Made by a program: the position numbers and the translations under genes
In this document: positions 1 through 7,939 of the stretch, piece after piece
Position numbering within the stretch: position 1 is the stretch's first letter
How the letters are laid out: the number at the start of each line of letters is the position of its first letter
Source: Clostridiales bacterium
GTDB taxonomy: Bacteria > Bacillota > Clostridia > Lachnospirales > Lachnospiraceae
Assembly: GCA_021204025.1 (NCBI GenBank)
Contig: JAJQAC010000017.1
Span: 1,584-42,088 of the forward strand
Length of the DNA: 40,505 bases
Reading direction: 5' to 3'
The notes under the pieces: model-generated
Told to the model about the DNA's origin: nothing
Databases searched by the model: none
The model's input: the letters and a program-made list of their open reading frames with translations, nothing else

Positions 1-1184
1 ACCTGCATCACTCCGCTTCCGTCCAGATAGTACCGGACGCCGTTATCGCTGATCCAGCCCGTCTGCATCACTCCGGAAGAACTCAGATAATACCAGCGAT
101 TCTGCTCACTGGCCCAGCCGGTGCGCATCGCGCCGTCCGTGCCAAAGTACATCCAGCCATTTGCGGTTTCCTGCCATCCTTCTACCATTCTCGCGCTTGT
201 CAGGTCCAGATAATACGTCTTTCCGTTTTGCGTCAGCCAGCCGGTATAAGGATGTCCGTCTGAATTCAAGTAAAACCAGCCGGTACCATCGTGGATCCAG
301 GTGCTTTTCTGCATCGTATAATCCTGATAATAATAGGTTTCTTCATCAATGGTTCTCCAGAGATCGGCGGATATCACATCGGAAAAGTCACGGAACTGGA
401 AGTCTATGTCACAGCCTCCGCTCACGCCATTTACCGATCCGGAACTGGTTGCCTGCCACATGACGGGATCGGAATATTCATACATCGTCTCATACCGCGC
501 AACCCACACGTCATAATCCATCTTTGACATATCGAGTTTATTAGCCAGCCAGTTGTCATTGGCATAGATAATCGGATAATAACCTGCCCCCTCAATCTTC
601 GCACAGAACGCATTCGCCAGCTCCGCCAGCTCGTCTGAGCTGAAAGACGCCTGTGAGGAATCCTCCATGTCAAAAGCGATCGGGTAGGAGATCGGGTAGT
701 CCTTGACCAGATCCAGGACAAAATCCGCTTCTGCCTCCGCCTCCTCTACGGTCTGCGCATAGGAATAAATATACGCGCCAATCTGAATCCCGGCAGCAGA
801 CGCTTCCGATGCGAACGAACGGAAATAAGGATCAACATCTCCGCTGTAACGCACGCCGAGCATGACAAAAGTAACGTCATCATCCGCGGCTTCCTCCCAG
901 TCAATCTCACCCTGCCAGTGCGACACATCGATGCCTCTGGCATAGACGCCCGATATTTCCGTGCCATCCGACAACTGATAGACGCCGTTTCTGACTTTGT
1001 TATATATGGACGCGAAAGCTGTCATACCGCCACATATCTGCGTAAAGGAAAGCACCGCCGTGAGAACTGCGCTACAGCAGGCCGCCGTTTTTCTTTTGGA
1101 AAATTTTCGGGTATAAACGGTCTTACGAGAAGAATCCTGCATGGCAGGATTCTTCATGAAATCAATTATATATTTATTATTCAT
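1..1184 (-). CDS. GH25 lysozyme with wall-binding repeats, partial (3' end beyond left edge)
   Basis: Secreted muramidase that would cleave peptidoglycan. Reading the minus strand gives an open frame from 1184 to the window edge with no stop. A basic stretch followed by a hydrophobic segment ending in TAFA forms a signal peptide. Then comes a GH25 domain with GIDVSHWQG (first catalytic Asp) and the AFDMEDS motif (second acidic pair), and the WQATSSG...CDIDF end typical of the fold. From about base 330 down to base 1 it continues as aromatic repeats of about 20 residues (GWYYL/TGW pattern), the cell-wall-binding type. The start is uncertain: the first in-frame ATG is at 1184, a second at 1157; neither has a good Shine-Dalgarno. 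It lies 9 nt after the stop of the upstream repeat protein, so the two are probably one transcript. Confidence 0.88.
   Translation of the reverse strand, partial: MNNKYIIDFMKNPAMQDSSRKTVYTRKFSKRKTAACCSAVLTAVLSFTQICGGMTAFASIYNKVRNGVYQLSDGTEISGVYARGIDVSHWQGEIDWEEAADDDVTFVMLGVRYSGDVDPYFRSFASEASAAGIQIGAYIYSYAQTVEEAEAEADFVLDLVKDYPISYPIAFDMEDSSQASFSSDELAELANAFCAKIEGAGYYPIIYANDNWLANKLDMSKMDYDVWVARYETMYEYSDPVMWQATSSGSVNGVSGGCDIDFQFRDFSDVISADLWRTIDEETYYYQDYTMQKSTWIHDGTGWFYLNSDGHPYTGWLTQNGKTYYLDLTSARMVEGWQETANGWMYFGTDGAMRTGWASEQNRWYYLSSSGVMQTGWISDNGVRYYLDGSGVMQ
1129..1155 (-). repeat. 12-bp perfect inverted repeat in the 5' coding end of the lysozyme gene
   Basis: Arms 1129-1140 and 1144-1155 are exact reverse complements with a 3-nt loop. 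The hairpin lies between the two possible start codons and the signal-peptide codons, and its loop lies beside a third in-frame ATG (1142). No U-tract follows, so it is not an ordinary terminator. It could slow or gate translation initiation. Confidence 0.6.
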
Positions 1185-1193
1185 TCTTTATCA

Positions 1194-2348
1194 TCACGGC
1201 TTTGGGCCGGTAGTGAGTCCGGGTTCCAGGTCATAATCACTGGAATTCGGAGAGGAATAGGTACTGGAGCTGCTCGAACCAGAGCTGCTCGTGCTCGAAC
1301 TGCTCGATGATGTCAGCGTTGCAAGCACTCCCGGAGAACTGATACCGGTTCCCGGTCCATATGCAGAGTCTTCCTCCTCCTGATTCGGCCAGGTAACGGT
1401 ATCCGGGCCGCCTGAGATACCGGGCGCGATACTTGTTGTTGAGGAAGTCGTCGTTGTCGGATTTGTTGTCGTAGTAGTGGTTGTACTGCTGTAAACGTTA
1501 CTGGTATTCACCGAAGAGCTGCATACTCCATTAGCTGCAAAGGTATAGGTAACGCCGTCGATCGTCTTTGTCGTACCCGCTACCATCCTGCCGTCCTCGT
1601 CCGGATCCAGATAATAATAATTGCCATCTACCTGAACCCATCCGGTCTGACAGTGTCCGGAATTATTGAAATAATAATAATAGCCGTCAATCTGGGTCCA
1701 TCCGACCGACATCTGGCCGGTGGACGTATTCATGTAATAACTGTTTGTCCCGTCGCTCAGCCAGCCGGACAGCATCTGCCCATCCGTACTCAGATAATAA
1801 TAGGAACCGTCAATCTGCTGCCAGCCGGTCACCATCTTGCCGTCTGAACCAAAGATGTACCACTGACCGTCAATCTGGATCGTACTGTCAATCGTACATT
1901 TACCGGTACTCAGATCAAAATAATACCAGGCGTCGTCCATCTCGCGCCAGCCGGTCGCCATGGAACCGTCGCCTCTCATATAATAATAATCATCGCCGAT
2001 CTTAATCCATCCGGTCACCATCGTACCGTCTGTCAGCAGATAATAGGATTTGCCGTCGACCGTCAACCAGCCAGTCGCCATCAGCCCGTCCGCCTGAAAA
2101 TAATACCACTTATCATCGATCTTTGTCCATCCGATACACATCTGACCGGTAGACAGATCCGTGTAATAATAACCGTCCGAAGTACTGATCCAGCCCTTAT
2201 GCAGAGAACCATCCGAATCATAATAAGTATAAGTGCTTCCCGTCTGAACCCATCCGGTTGCGGCTAGTGAAGTAAGTGCCGGCGCCATTGCCACTATACC
2301 CAGCGCGCCAGCCAGCACAAGCCCCGCGAGGTATCTGCTGCGTTTCAT
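1194..2348 (-). CDS. secreted cell-wall-binding repeat protein without a catalytic domain
   Basis: 384 residues. An N-terminal signal peptide (MKRSRYLAGLVLAGALG, cleavage near LAA at about residue 30) is followed directly by roughly twelve tandem choline-binding-like repeats of about 20 residues (residues 31-275; pattern GW..IDG.WYYF..DG.M.TGW). The last 100 residues are a low-complexity tail with a run of seven Thr, Ser-rich blocks and Pro/Gly, ending PGLTTGPKP. No hydrolase domain, LPXTG or transmembrane anchor is visible, so attachment would be through the repeats. AAGGAGG stands 8-10 nt before the ATG, which fixes the start. The tandem TGATGA stop is followed 9 nt later by the lysozyme frame. 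Likely a wall-bound adhesin, decoy or spacer protein; its exact role is unknown. Confidence 0.85.
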   Translation of the reverse strand: MKRSRYLAGLVLAGALGIVAMAPALTSLAATGWVQTGSTYTYYDSDGSLHKGWISTSDGYYYTDLSTGQMCIGWTKIDDKWYYFQADGLMATGWLTVDGKSYYLLTDGTMVTGWIKIGDDYYYMRGDGSMATGWREMDDAWYYFDLSTGKCTIDSTIQIDGQWYIFGSDGKMVTGWQQIDGSYYYLSTDGQMLSGWLSDGTNSYYMNTSTGQMSVGWTQIDGYYYYFNNSGHCQTGWVQVDGNYYYLDPDEDGRMVAGTTKTIDGVTYTFAANGVCSSSVNTSNVYSSTTTTTTTNPTTTTSSTTSIAPGISGGPDTVTWPNQEEEDSAYGPGTGISSPGVLATLTSSSSSSTSSSGSSSSSTYSSPNSSDYDLEPGLTTGPKP

Positions 2349-2371
2349 TTCCCGTCCCCTCCTTACATTCT

Positions 2372-2392
2372 CCCGGTGAACCTCTCACCGGG
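2372..2392 (-). promoter_or_regulatory. leader hairpin upstream of the wall-binding protein gene
   Basis: 8-bp perfect stem (CCCGGTGA / TCACCGGG) with a 5-nt loop, between the predicted -10 box and the Shine-Dalgarno sequence. It would form in the 5' UTR. No U-tract follows. Confidence 0.45.
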
Positions 2393-2407
2393 TATCATCT
2401 GCTATTG

Positions 2408-2416
2408 ATTATAGCA
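2408..2416 (-). promoter_or_regulatory. extended -10 promoter for the wall-binding protein/lysozyme operon
   Basis: On the minus strand TGC-TATAAT (extended -10) lies 60 nt upstream of the start codon. No convincing -35 box is seen at 17-18 nt, which is usual for extended -10 promoters. It lies downstream of the leuA terminator. Confidence 0.5.
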
Positions 2417-2485
2417 TAACCTGTCGAAGAAAGGATAACATTTTTATTACAATTCTGGGACAATCGCTTATTTTGTCATGAATAA

Positions 2486-2545
2486 AAATATGTCCCCGGT
2501 CACAATTCCTCACTTTGGAGAACTGGCAAAACCGGAGACATATTT
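2486..2545 (-). terminator. leuA terminator
   Basis: 15-bp stem (2486-2500 with 2531-2545, one wobble/mismatch) with A/T-rich base and a 30-nt loop, about 45 nt after the leuA stop. On the minus strand the stem is followed by a T-rich tract. The A/T symmetry makes it potentially bidirectional. Confidence 0.65.
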
Positions 2546-2590
2546 TTTTAAAAATCTCTTTTTCCAGATTTATCGATTTACCATATTTTC

Positions 2591-4264
2591 TTACGAGTAG
2601 AACAGTCGGTTCACCGCACTGAATATCCCACGGATCGACGCTCTCGTGATGTTGGAGCTGATACCTACGCCATAGGTCGTGCGGGCGCTGCGTTTATCCA
2701 TCAGGTGGATATAGGAAACTGCCTGCGCGTTGGAACCGGAGCTGAGCGCGTGTTCACTGTAATCAAGCACCTTGATCTGGATGCCGAGAGCTTCCTCCAG
2801 ACCGCGCTGCACCGCGTCGATCGGTCCGTTTCCTACTCCCTCCATCGTCTTTTCCAGCCCATGATCGGTATAAACCACCTTTGCCAATGTCGCGAATACG
2901 TCTTCTTCCACTTCGGTATCCGTGATCTGCAGCTTGCGGAAATGCATCGGTTCCTTCTTTTCCAGATAATTCTCCCGGAACTCATTCATAATCTGCTCCG
3001 GCGCCACTTCTCCCTGGCGTTCGGAAATCTTCTGAATGATATCCGCAAATTCTTTGTGCATGCCCTTTGGCAGCTTAAACCCGTAAAACGTATCCATGAC
3101 AAAAGCCACTCCGCCTTTTCCGGACTGACTGTTGATCCGCACGATCGGCTCATAGACTCTGCCGATATCCGTCGGATCAATCGGCAGATATGGAACTTCC
3201 CAGTATTCGCCGCCGCGGGCTTTCAGCGCCTGCAGACCCTTGTTAATCGCATCCTGATGAGAGCCGGAAAACGCGGTAAAGACCAGCTTGCCTGCATACG
3301 GATGACGCGGATGGATATCCATGCGGGTACACCTCTCATAAATCTCCGCGATCTCACGCACGTTCTCGATCTCCAGCTTCGGATCGATGCCCTGGGAGAA
3401 CATGTTGTAAGCCAGCGTCATAATATCTACATTGCCGGTGCGTTCACCATTGCCGAAAAGGGTTCCCTCGACGCGGTCCGCGCCCGCCAGAAGAGCCAGC
3501 TCCGTCGCTGCAATCCCCGTACCACGATCATTGTGCGGATGGACGCTCAGGACAATGCTGTCGCGATCCTTAAAATGCCGATTCATCCACTCGATCTGAT
3601 CTGCATATACATTTGGCGTCGTTTTCTCAACCGTACTCGGCAGATTAAAAATAATCGGACGTTCGGGAGTCGCCTGTCCCCAGGCATCCTGAACTGCCGT
3701 ACAAACCTCCAGCGCATAATCCAGTTCCGTCTCGGTGAAGCTCTCCGGAGAATACTCTAACAACAGATCTCCGTCAAAATCTTTCGCGTATTTTTTTACC
3801 AGTTCCGTTCCTTCGACCGCAATCGCCTTGATTTCCTCGCGATTCTTGTTAAAGACTACGTCTCTCTGCAATGTGGAAGTTGAGTTATAGATATGCACGA
3901 TTACCTTTTTGATGCCCTGGATGGACTCAAACGTTCTCTTAATCAGATGTTCCCGGCACTGCACCAGTACCTGCACCCGCACGTCATCCGGGATCATCCG
4001 GCGTTCAACCAGCTGACGCAGGAAATCGTACTCGATCTGGGACGCGGACGGAAATCCAATCTCGATTTCTTTAAATCCCATCCGGATCAGTAAGTTGAAA
4101 AATTCAATTTTTTCCTCCACAACCATCGGCTCTACCAGCGCCTGGTTGCCGTCCCGCAGGTCTACACTGCACCAGACCGGCGCTTTGGTGATCTCTTTTC
4201 CCGGCCATTCGCGCTCCGGGTAATCTACGACTGGGACTCTTTTATATCTGTGATAATTTAACAT
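2591..4264 (-). CDS. leuA: 2-isopropylmalate synthase (long LEU4-like form)
   Basis: First committed step of leucine synthesis: condenses acetyl-CoA with 2-ketoisovalerate. 557 residues. The TIM-barrel catalytic domain has the metal-binding CSVDLRDGNQAL (about residues 32-43) and SVHPHNDRGTG (about 243-253); the C-terminal LeuA regulatory/dimer domain (from about 425) carries the leucine-feedback site. The length and N-terminus (YKRVPVVDYPEREWP) match the class found in yeast, actinobacteria and some Clostridia rather than the E. coli type. GAGGA lies 7 nt before the ATG. No leuB, leuC or leuD is nearby. The large hairpin at 4303-4440 lies immediately upstream and could affect expression. Confidence 0.95.
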   Translation of the reverse strand: MLNYHRYKRVPVVDYPEREWPGKEITKAPVWCSVDLRDGNQALVEPMVVEEKIEFFNLLIRMGFKEIEIGFPSASQIEYDFLRQLVERRMIPDDVRVQVLVQCREHLIKRTFESIQGIKKVIVHIYNSTSTLQRDVVFNKNREEIKAIAVEGTELVKKYAKDFDGDLLLEYSPESFTETELDYALEVCTAVQDAWGQATPERPIIFNLPSTVEKTTPNVYADQIEWMNRHFKDRDSIVLSVHPHNDRGTGIAATELALLAGADRVEGTLFGNGERTGNVDIMTLAYNMFSQGIDPKLEIENVREIAEIYERCTRMDIHPRHPYAGKLVFTAFSGSHQDAINKGLQALKARGGEYWEVPYLPIDPTDIGRVYEPIVRINSQSGKGGVAFVMDTFYGFKLPKGMHKEFADIIQKISERQGEVAPEQIMNEFRENYLEKKEPMHFRKLQITDTEVEEDVFATLAKVVYTDHGLEKTMEGVGNGPIDAVQRGLEEALGIQIKVLDYSEHALSSGSNAQAVSYIHLMDKRSARTTYGVGISSNITRASIRGIFSAVNRLFYS

Positions 4265-4293
4265 GGCTTGTCCTCGCTGTATATTTTCTTATT

Positions 4294-4454
4294 CCGTCCG
4301 TCCCTGAGAGGGAAACATATCCTCCGAGGACCGCTCGCGCTTAGGTTTTCACGTAGCGGTACTAAACTCACCGGAAAAGCATCCGGTTCGTTAAGTGCCG
4401 ACGTGAAAAATGTCCTCTGCGGATATGTTTCCCTCTCAGGAACTACTATATTGG
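4294..4454. repeat. large palindromic element (copy 1, 138-nt hairpin)
   Basis: Perfect 20-bp outer arms at 4303-4322 and 4421-4440, then GAGGAC/GTCCTC (4326-4331 with 4412-4417), TTTTCACGT/ACGTGAAAA (4346-4354 with 4401-4409) and an apical ACCGGA/TCCGGT stem (4370-4375 with 4382-4387). Nearly the whole segment folds into one long hairpin. Flanks CCGTCCGT (4294-4301) and AACTACTATATTGG (4441-4454) recur at the short element at 13182-13213. It carries no ORF, no T-box motif and no transposase. It could be a miniature mobile palindrome or a structured leader of leuA. Confidence 0.75.
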
Positions 4455-4505
4455 CAAAACTTTATATTCTGCTAAGGCTCAGCTTCCTTTTTCACGGCTG
4501 TTTTC

Positions 4506-5876
4506 TCAACTCACATGCCCCTGCGCTTTCAGAATCTCCACTACGCGGTTGGCGTAAAGCTCGCACTGCTCTTTTGTCGCGGCCTCTACCATGACGCGTA
4601 CCAGCGGCTCTGTACCGGACTGGCGCAACAGGAGACGTCCGTTGTCGCCCAGTTCTGCACTGACTTTCTCTGCCTCTGCCTGCACGGCCGGATCTTCCAT
4701 CGCCGCCTGTTTATCGGCTACCGGTACGTTGATCAGTACCTGTGGGAAGATCTCTACCTCGGAGGCAAGCCGGCTTAAGGGCTGTTTTTTCTCGAGCATA
4801 ACTTCCATAACCTTGAGGGAGGTCAGGATCCCGTCTCCGGTTGTCGCATGCTTGCTGAAAATGATGTGTCCGGACTGTTCTCCGCCAAGGCAGTGCCCGT
4901 ACTGGCACATATTTTCATAGACATATTTATCGCCTACCGCTGTCTTCTCGTAGCGGATCCCCTCCCGCTCGAATGCCTTATATAATCCCAGGTTGGACAT
5001 TACGGTGGTGACCACGGTATTGTGATGCAGCGCACCGGTTTCCTTCATATATTTACCGCAAATATACAGGATGAGATCTCCGTTTACCTCATTTCCGTTT
5101 TCATCTACCGCGATGCAACGGTCTGCGTCCCCGTCGTAAGCGAATCCGACGTCGCAGCCAGTCTCCTTTACAAAGCGCTGCAGTTCCTCAATATGTGTCG
5201 AACCACAGCCTGCGTTGATATTCAGGCCGTCCGGCTCATTGTGAATCACAAGTGTACGCGCGCCCAGCGCGTCAAATACACTTTTGGCAATTGCGGACGC
5301 ACTGCCGTTTGCGCAATCCAGCGCGACCTTTTTCCCCTTAAAGGATCGTGTAGCGGTCGCGATCAGATAGCCGATGTAGCGGTTGCGTCCGGCGGAATAA
5401 TCGGTTGTTCGTCCGATATCTCCTCTCAGAGCATACGGAAATTCTCCGAGCTTTCCATCCAGGTAATCTTCGATCTGTACGATCACTTCTTCTTCCAGCT
5501 TTTCTCCTCTGCTGTTTATGACTTTCAGACCATTATCATAATAAGGATTATGACTCGCTGAAATCATAATGCCGCAGTCAAAGCCCTCTGTGCGCACGAC
5601 ATAGGATACGCTGGGCGTTGTGGTTACGTGGAGCAGATATACGTCCGCACCGGACGCTGTCAGACCTGCTACCAGTGAATATTCAAACATATAGCTGGAG
5701 CGACGCGCATCCTTGCCGATCACCACGCGGCAGTGTCCCCCCGGCTCTCTGCACGAGCCACAGTTTTTCTGCGCGTAATAATGACCCAAGAAACGCCCCA
5801 CCTGGTACGCGTGTTCCACGGTCAGCGTAACATTCGCCTCTCCGCGAAAACCATCCGTTCCGAAATATTTTCCCAT
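4506..5876 (-). CDS. glmM: phosphoglucosamine mutase
   Basis: Converts glucosamine-6-phosphate to glucosamine-1-phosphate for UDP-GlcNAc and peptidoglycan synthesis. 456 residues, slightly long for the family. It shows FGTDGFRG at the N-terminus, the phosphoserine loop ISASHNP (about residues 104-110), the Mg-binding DGDADRC (about 246-252) and the phosphate-binding RQSGTEPLVRVM near the C-terminus. An unusual Cys-rich insertion CGSCREPGGHC sits at about residues 39-49, before the conserved VVIGKDARRSS. GAGG lies 7 nt before the ATG. It follows rfbD by 14 nt and is probably the last gene of the rfbA-rfbB-rfbD-glmM transcript. Confidence 0.95.
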   Translation of the reverse strand: MGKYFGTDGFRGEANVTLTVEHAYQVGRFLGHYYAQKNCGSCREPGGHCRVVIGKDARRSSYMFEYSLVAGLTASGADVYLLHVTTTPSVSYVVRTEGFDCGIMISASHNPYYDNGLKVINSRGEKLEEEVIVQIEDYLDGKLGEFPYALRGDIGRTTDYSAGRNRYIGYLIATATRSFKGKKVALDCANGSASAIAKSVFDALGARTLVIHNEPDGLNINAGCGSTHIEELQRFVKETGCDVGFAYDGDADRCIAVDENGNEVNGDLILYICGKYMKETGALHHNTVVTTVMSNLGLYKAFEREGIRYEKTAVGDKYVYENMCQYGHCLGGEQSGHIIFSKHATTGDGILTSLKVMEVMLEKKQPLSRLASEVEIFPQVLINVPVADKQAAMEDPAVQAEAEKVSAELGDNGRLLLRQSGTEPLVRVMVEAATKEQCELYANRVVEILKAQGHVS

Positions 5877-5890
5877 ATTTCAACCTCGTT

Positions 5891-6739
5891 TTACTGAACT
5901 TCTTTTAAAAATCTTGAAAGTGCATCCTGCCAGGATGGCAGCCGCTCAAAGCCGTTTTCTGATAATTTATCCTTACTCATACGGCTGTTAAAGGGTCTGG
6001 TTGCCTTCGCCGGATATTCGGCACTCGTCACCGGCGCGACCTTCACATCATTCATGCCGGCCTGGCGGAAGATCTCGCAGGCAAATTCATACCAGCTGCA
6101 AAGTCCCTCGTTGGTCGCGTGATAACGCCCATAGTGCTCTGTCTGGATCATATCCACCAGCAAACGCGACAGATCATAGGTATAAGTCGGTGAACCGACC
6201 TGATCGGCAACCACCGTCACATTCTTATGATCTCTACCCAGGCGCAGCATCGTCTTGATAAAGTTTTTGCCTGCTATACCAAATACCCAGGCGATACGTA
6301 CGATAAAATACCTCCCGGCAAGCAACTCTTCCACGGCAAGCTCGCCCTCATACTTGGTCTGTCCGTAGACGTTCAACGGCTCTCTGTGATCGTCCGGCTC
6401 CCATGGGCGGGTTCCCTGTCCGTTGAACACATAATCGGTGCTGATATACATCATCGTAACGCCGGCCTCGCGGCAGGCAGCCGCTACATTACGCGTACCC
6501 TCCGCATTAATCCGGCGACAAAGTTCCTCGTTATCCTCCGCCGCATCTACTGCAGTGTATGCGGCACAGTGAATCACTGCGTCAACATTCGCCCCGGAAA
6601 TTACTTTTCTGCACGCTTCGGCATCCGTGATATCCATCTCGTCGATATCCACTCCGATGCCTTCAAGCCCCCGTTTTGCCAGTTCATTCATCAGATCCGT
6701 GCCGAGCTGCCCTCTGGCACCGGTTACAAGTACCTTCAT
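5891..6739 (-). CDS. rfbD: dTDP-4-dehydrorhamnose reductase
   Basis: Last step of dTDP-L-rhamnose synthesis: NAD(P)H reduction of dTDP-4-keto-L-rhamnose. 282 residues, normal length. Extended SDR fold with the nucleotide-binding GARGQLGTDL (7-16), STDYVFNG (about 104-111) and the catalytic YGQTKYEGE (about 128-136). GGAG lies 9 nt before the ATG. It sits between rfbB and glmM on the same strand. The usual 3,5-epimerase partner (rfbC) is missing from this cluster. Confidence 0.93.
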   Translation of the reverse strand: MKVLVTGARGQLGTDLMNELAKRGLEGIGVDIDEMDITDAEACRKVISGANVDAVIHCAAYTAVDAAEDNEELCRRINAEGTRNVAAACREAGVTMMYISTDYVFNGQGTRPWEPDDHREPLNVYGQTKYEGELAVEELLAGRYFIVRIAWVFGIAGKNFIKTMLRLGRDHKNVTVVADQVGSPTYTYDLSRLLVDMIQTEHYGRYHATNEGLCSWYEFACEIFRQAGMNDVKVAPVTSAEYPAKATRPFNSRMSKDKLSENGFERLPSWQDALSRFLKEVQ

Positions 6740-6823
6740 CTTCTAATCTCCATTCCGCCGCTCTCTGGTTGACGGCACCAATCCTGCTCAAAGATCTGCT
6801 TTCTTTCACACGATTTCCATTTC

Positions 6824-7843
6824 TCATCGATTGGCGTACATTTTCTCATAATAGTTCTGATATTCACCGGAGATGATCGTTTCCCACCACTCCCGGTTAT
6901 CCAGATACCACTGGATCGTTTTCCGGATACCGTCCGCAAACTTTGTCTCCGGCAGCCAGCCCAGTTCCCGGTGAATCTTCGCCGGATCGATCGCATAGCG
7001 CATATCATGACCCTTGCGATCCGTCACATACGTAATCAGCGTTTCCGGCTTGTTTAACGCCTTGCAGATCAGTTTTACAATGTCGATATTTCTCATCTCA
7101 TTATGACCACCGACATTGTAAACCTCTCCCTCTCGTCCTTTATGAATGATCAGGTCAATCGCGCGGCAGTGATCTTCCACATACAGCCAGTCGCGGACAT
7201 TAAGCCCCTCTCCATATACCGGAAGCGGCTTATCATTTAAACAGTTCGCAATCATCAGCGGGATCAGCTTCTCCGGGAAATGATACGGCCCGTAGTTATT
7301 GGAACAGCGGCTGATCGTCACCGGCAGTCCATACGTCCGGTGATACGCCAGCACCAGCAGATCTGCCGACGCTTTCGACGACGAATACGGGCTGCTTGTA
7401 TGAATCGGAGTTTCCTCGGTAAAAAACAGATCCGGACGATCCAGCGGCAGATCGCCGTATACTTCATCCGTAGAGACCTGATGATAACGTGTAATCCCGT
7501 ATTTCCGGCAGGCATCCATCAGTACAGCAGTTCCCATAATGTTGGTCTGCAAAAAGATCCCCGGATCTTCGATCGAGCGGTCTACATGACTCTCCGCCGC
7601 AAAGTTTACTACGATATCCGGATGCTCTTCCTCGAAGAGCCGGTCCACAGCCTCACGATCACAGATATCTGCTTTGACAAAACGGAATTTCGGATTGTCC
7701 ATGACCGGCGCAAGCGTCGACAGATTGCCCGCATAGGTCAGCTTATCCAGGCAGATGATACGGTAATCGGGGTATTTCCCCAGCATATGAAAGATAAAAT
7801 TGCTTCCAATAAAACCGGCGCCGCCGGTTACAATGATAGTCAT
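6824..7843 (-). CDS. rfbB: dTDP-glucose 4,6-dehydratase
   Basis: Second step of dTDP-rhamnose synthesis: converts dTDP-glucose to dTDP-4-keto-6-deoxyglucose using bound NAD. 339 residues. It has GGAGFIGSNF (7-16), the catalytic TDEVYG (about 126-131), YSSSKASADL (about 154-163) and the conserved NNYGPYHFPEKLIPL. AGGAAAGG precedes the ATG. A 94-nt gap containing a hairpin separates it from rfbA upstream. Confidence 0.95.
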   Translation of the reverse strand: MTIIVTGGAGFIGSNFIFHMLGKYPDYRIICLDKLTYAGNLSTLAPVMDNPKFRFVKADICDREAVDRLFEEEHPDIVVNFAAESHVDRSIEDPGIFLQTNIMGTAVLMDACRKYGITRYHQVSTDEVYGDLPLDRPDLFFTEETPIHTSSPYSSSKASADLLVLAYHRTYGLPVTISRCSNNYGPYHFPEKLIPLMIANCLNDKPLPVYGEGLNVRDWLYVEDHCRAIDLIIHKGREGEVYNVGGHNEMRNIDIVKLICKALNKPETLITYVTDRKGHDMRYAIDPAKIHRELGWLPETKFADGIRKTIQWYLDNREWWETIISGEYQNYYEKMYANR

Positions 7844-7908
7844 AAATCTTTTTCCTTTCCTGACTGCGATTTTATTCAGGACGCAGTATCTTCTATCCCG
7901 GATGATAC

Positions 7909-7939
7909 AGGAAACGACAAATTATTTTTGACGTTTCCT
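7909..7939 (-). repeat. 8-bp inverted repeat over the rfbA stop codon
   Basis: AGGAAACG (7909-7916) and CGTTTCCT (7932-7939) pair around a 15-nt A/T loop. The distal arm covers the rfbA stop codon (7938-7940). It has no U-tract on the minus strand. It may mark processing or differential stability between rfbA and rfbB; weak evidence. Confidence 0.4.

Noticed and set aside
2705-3760. 351-codon open frame opposite leuA
   Set aside because: Antisense shadow of a well-conserved enzyme; no ribosome site or known motif.
4265-4505. T-box or TPP riboswitch upstream of leuA
   Set aside because: No GGGTGGNACCGCG antiterminator motif, no specifier-loop layout and no TPP core; the CTGAGAGG string alone is not enough.
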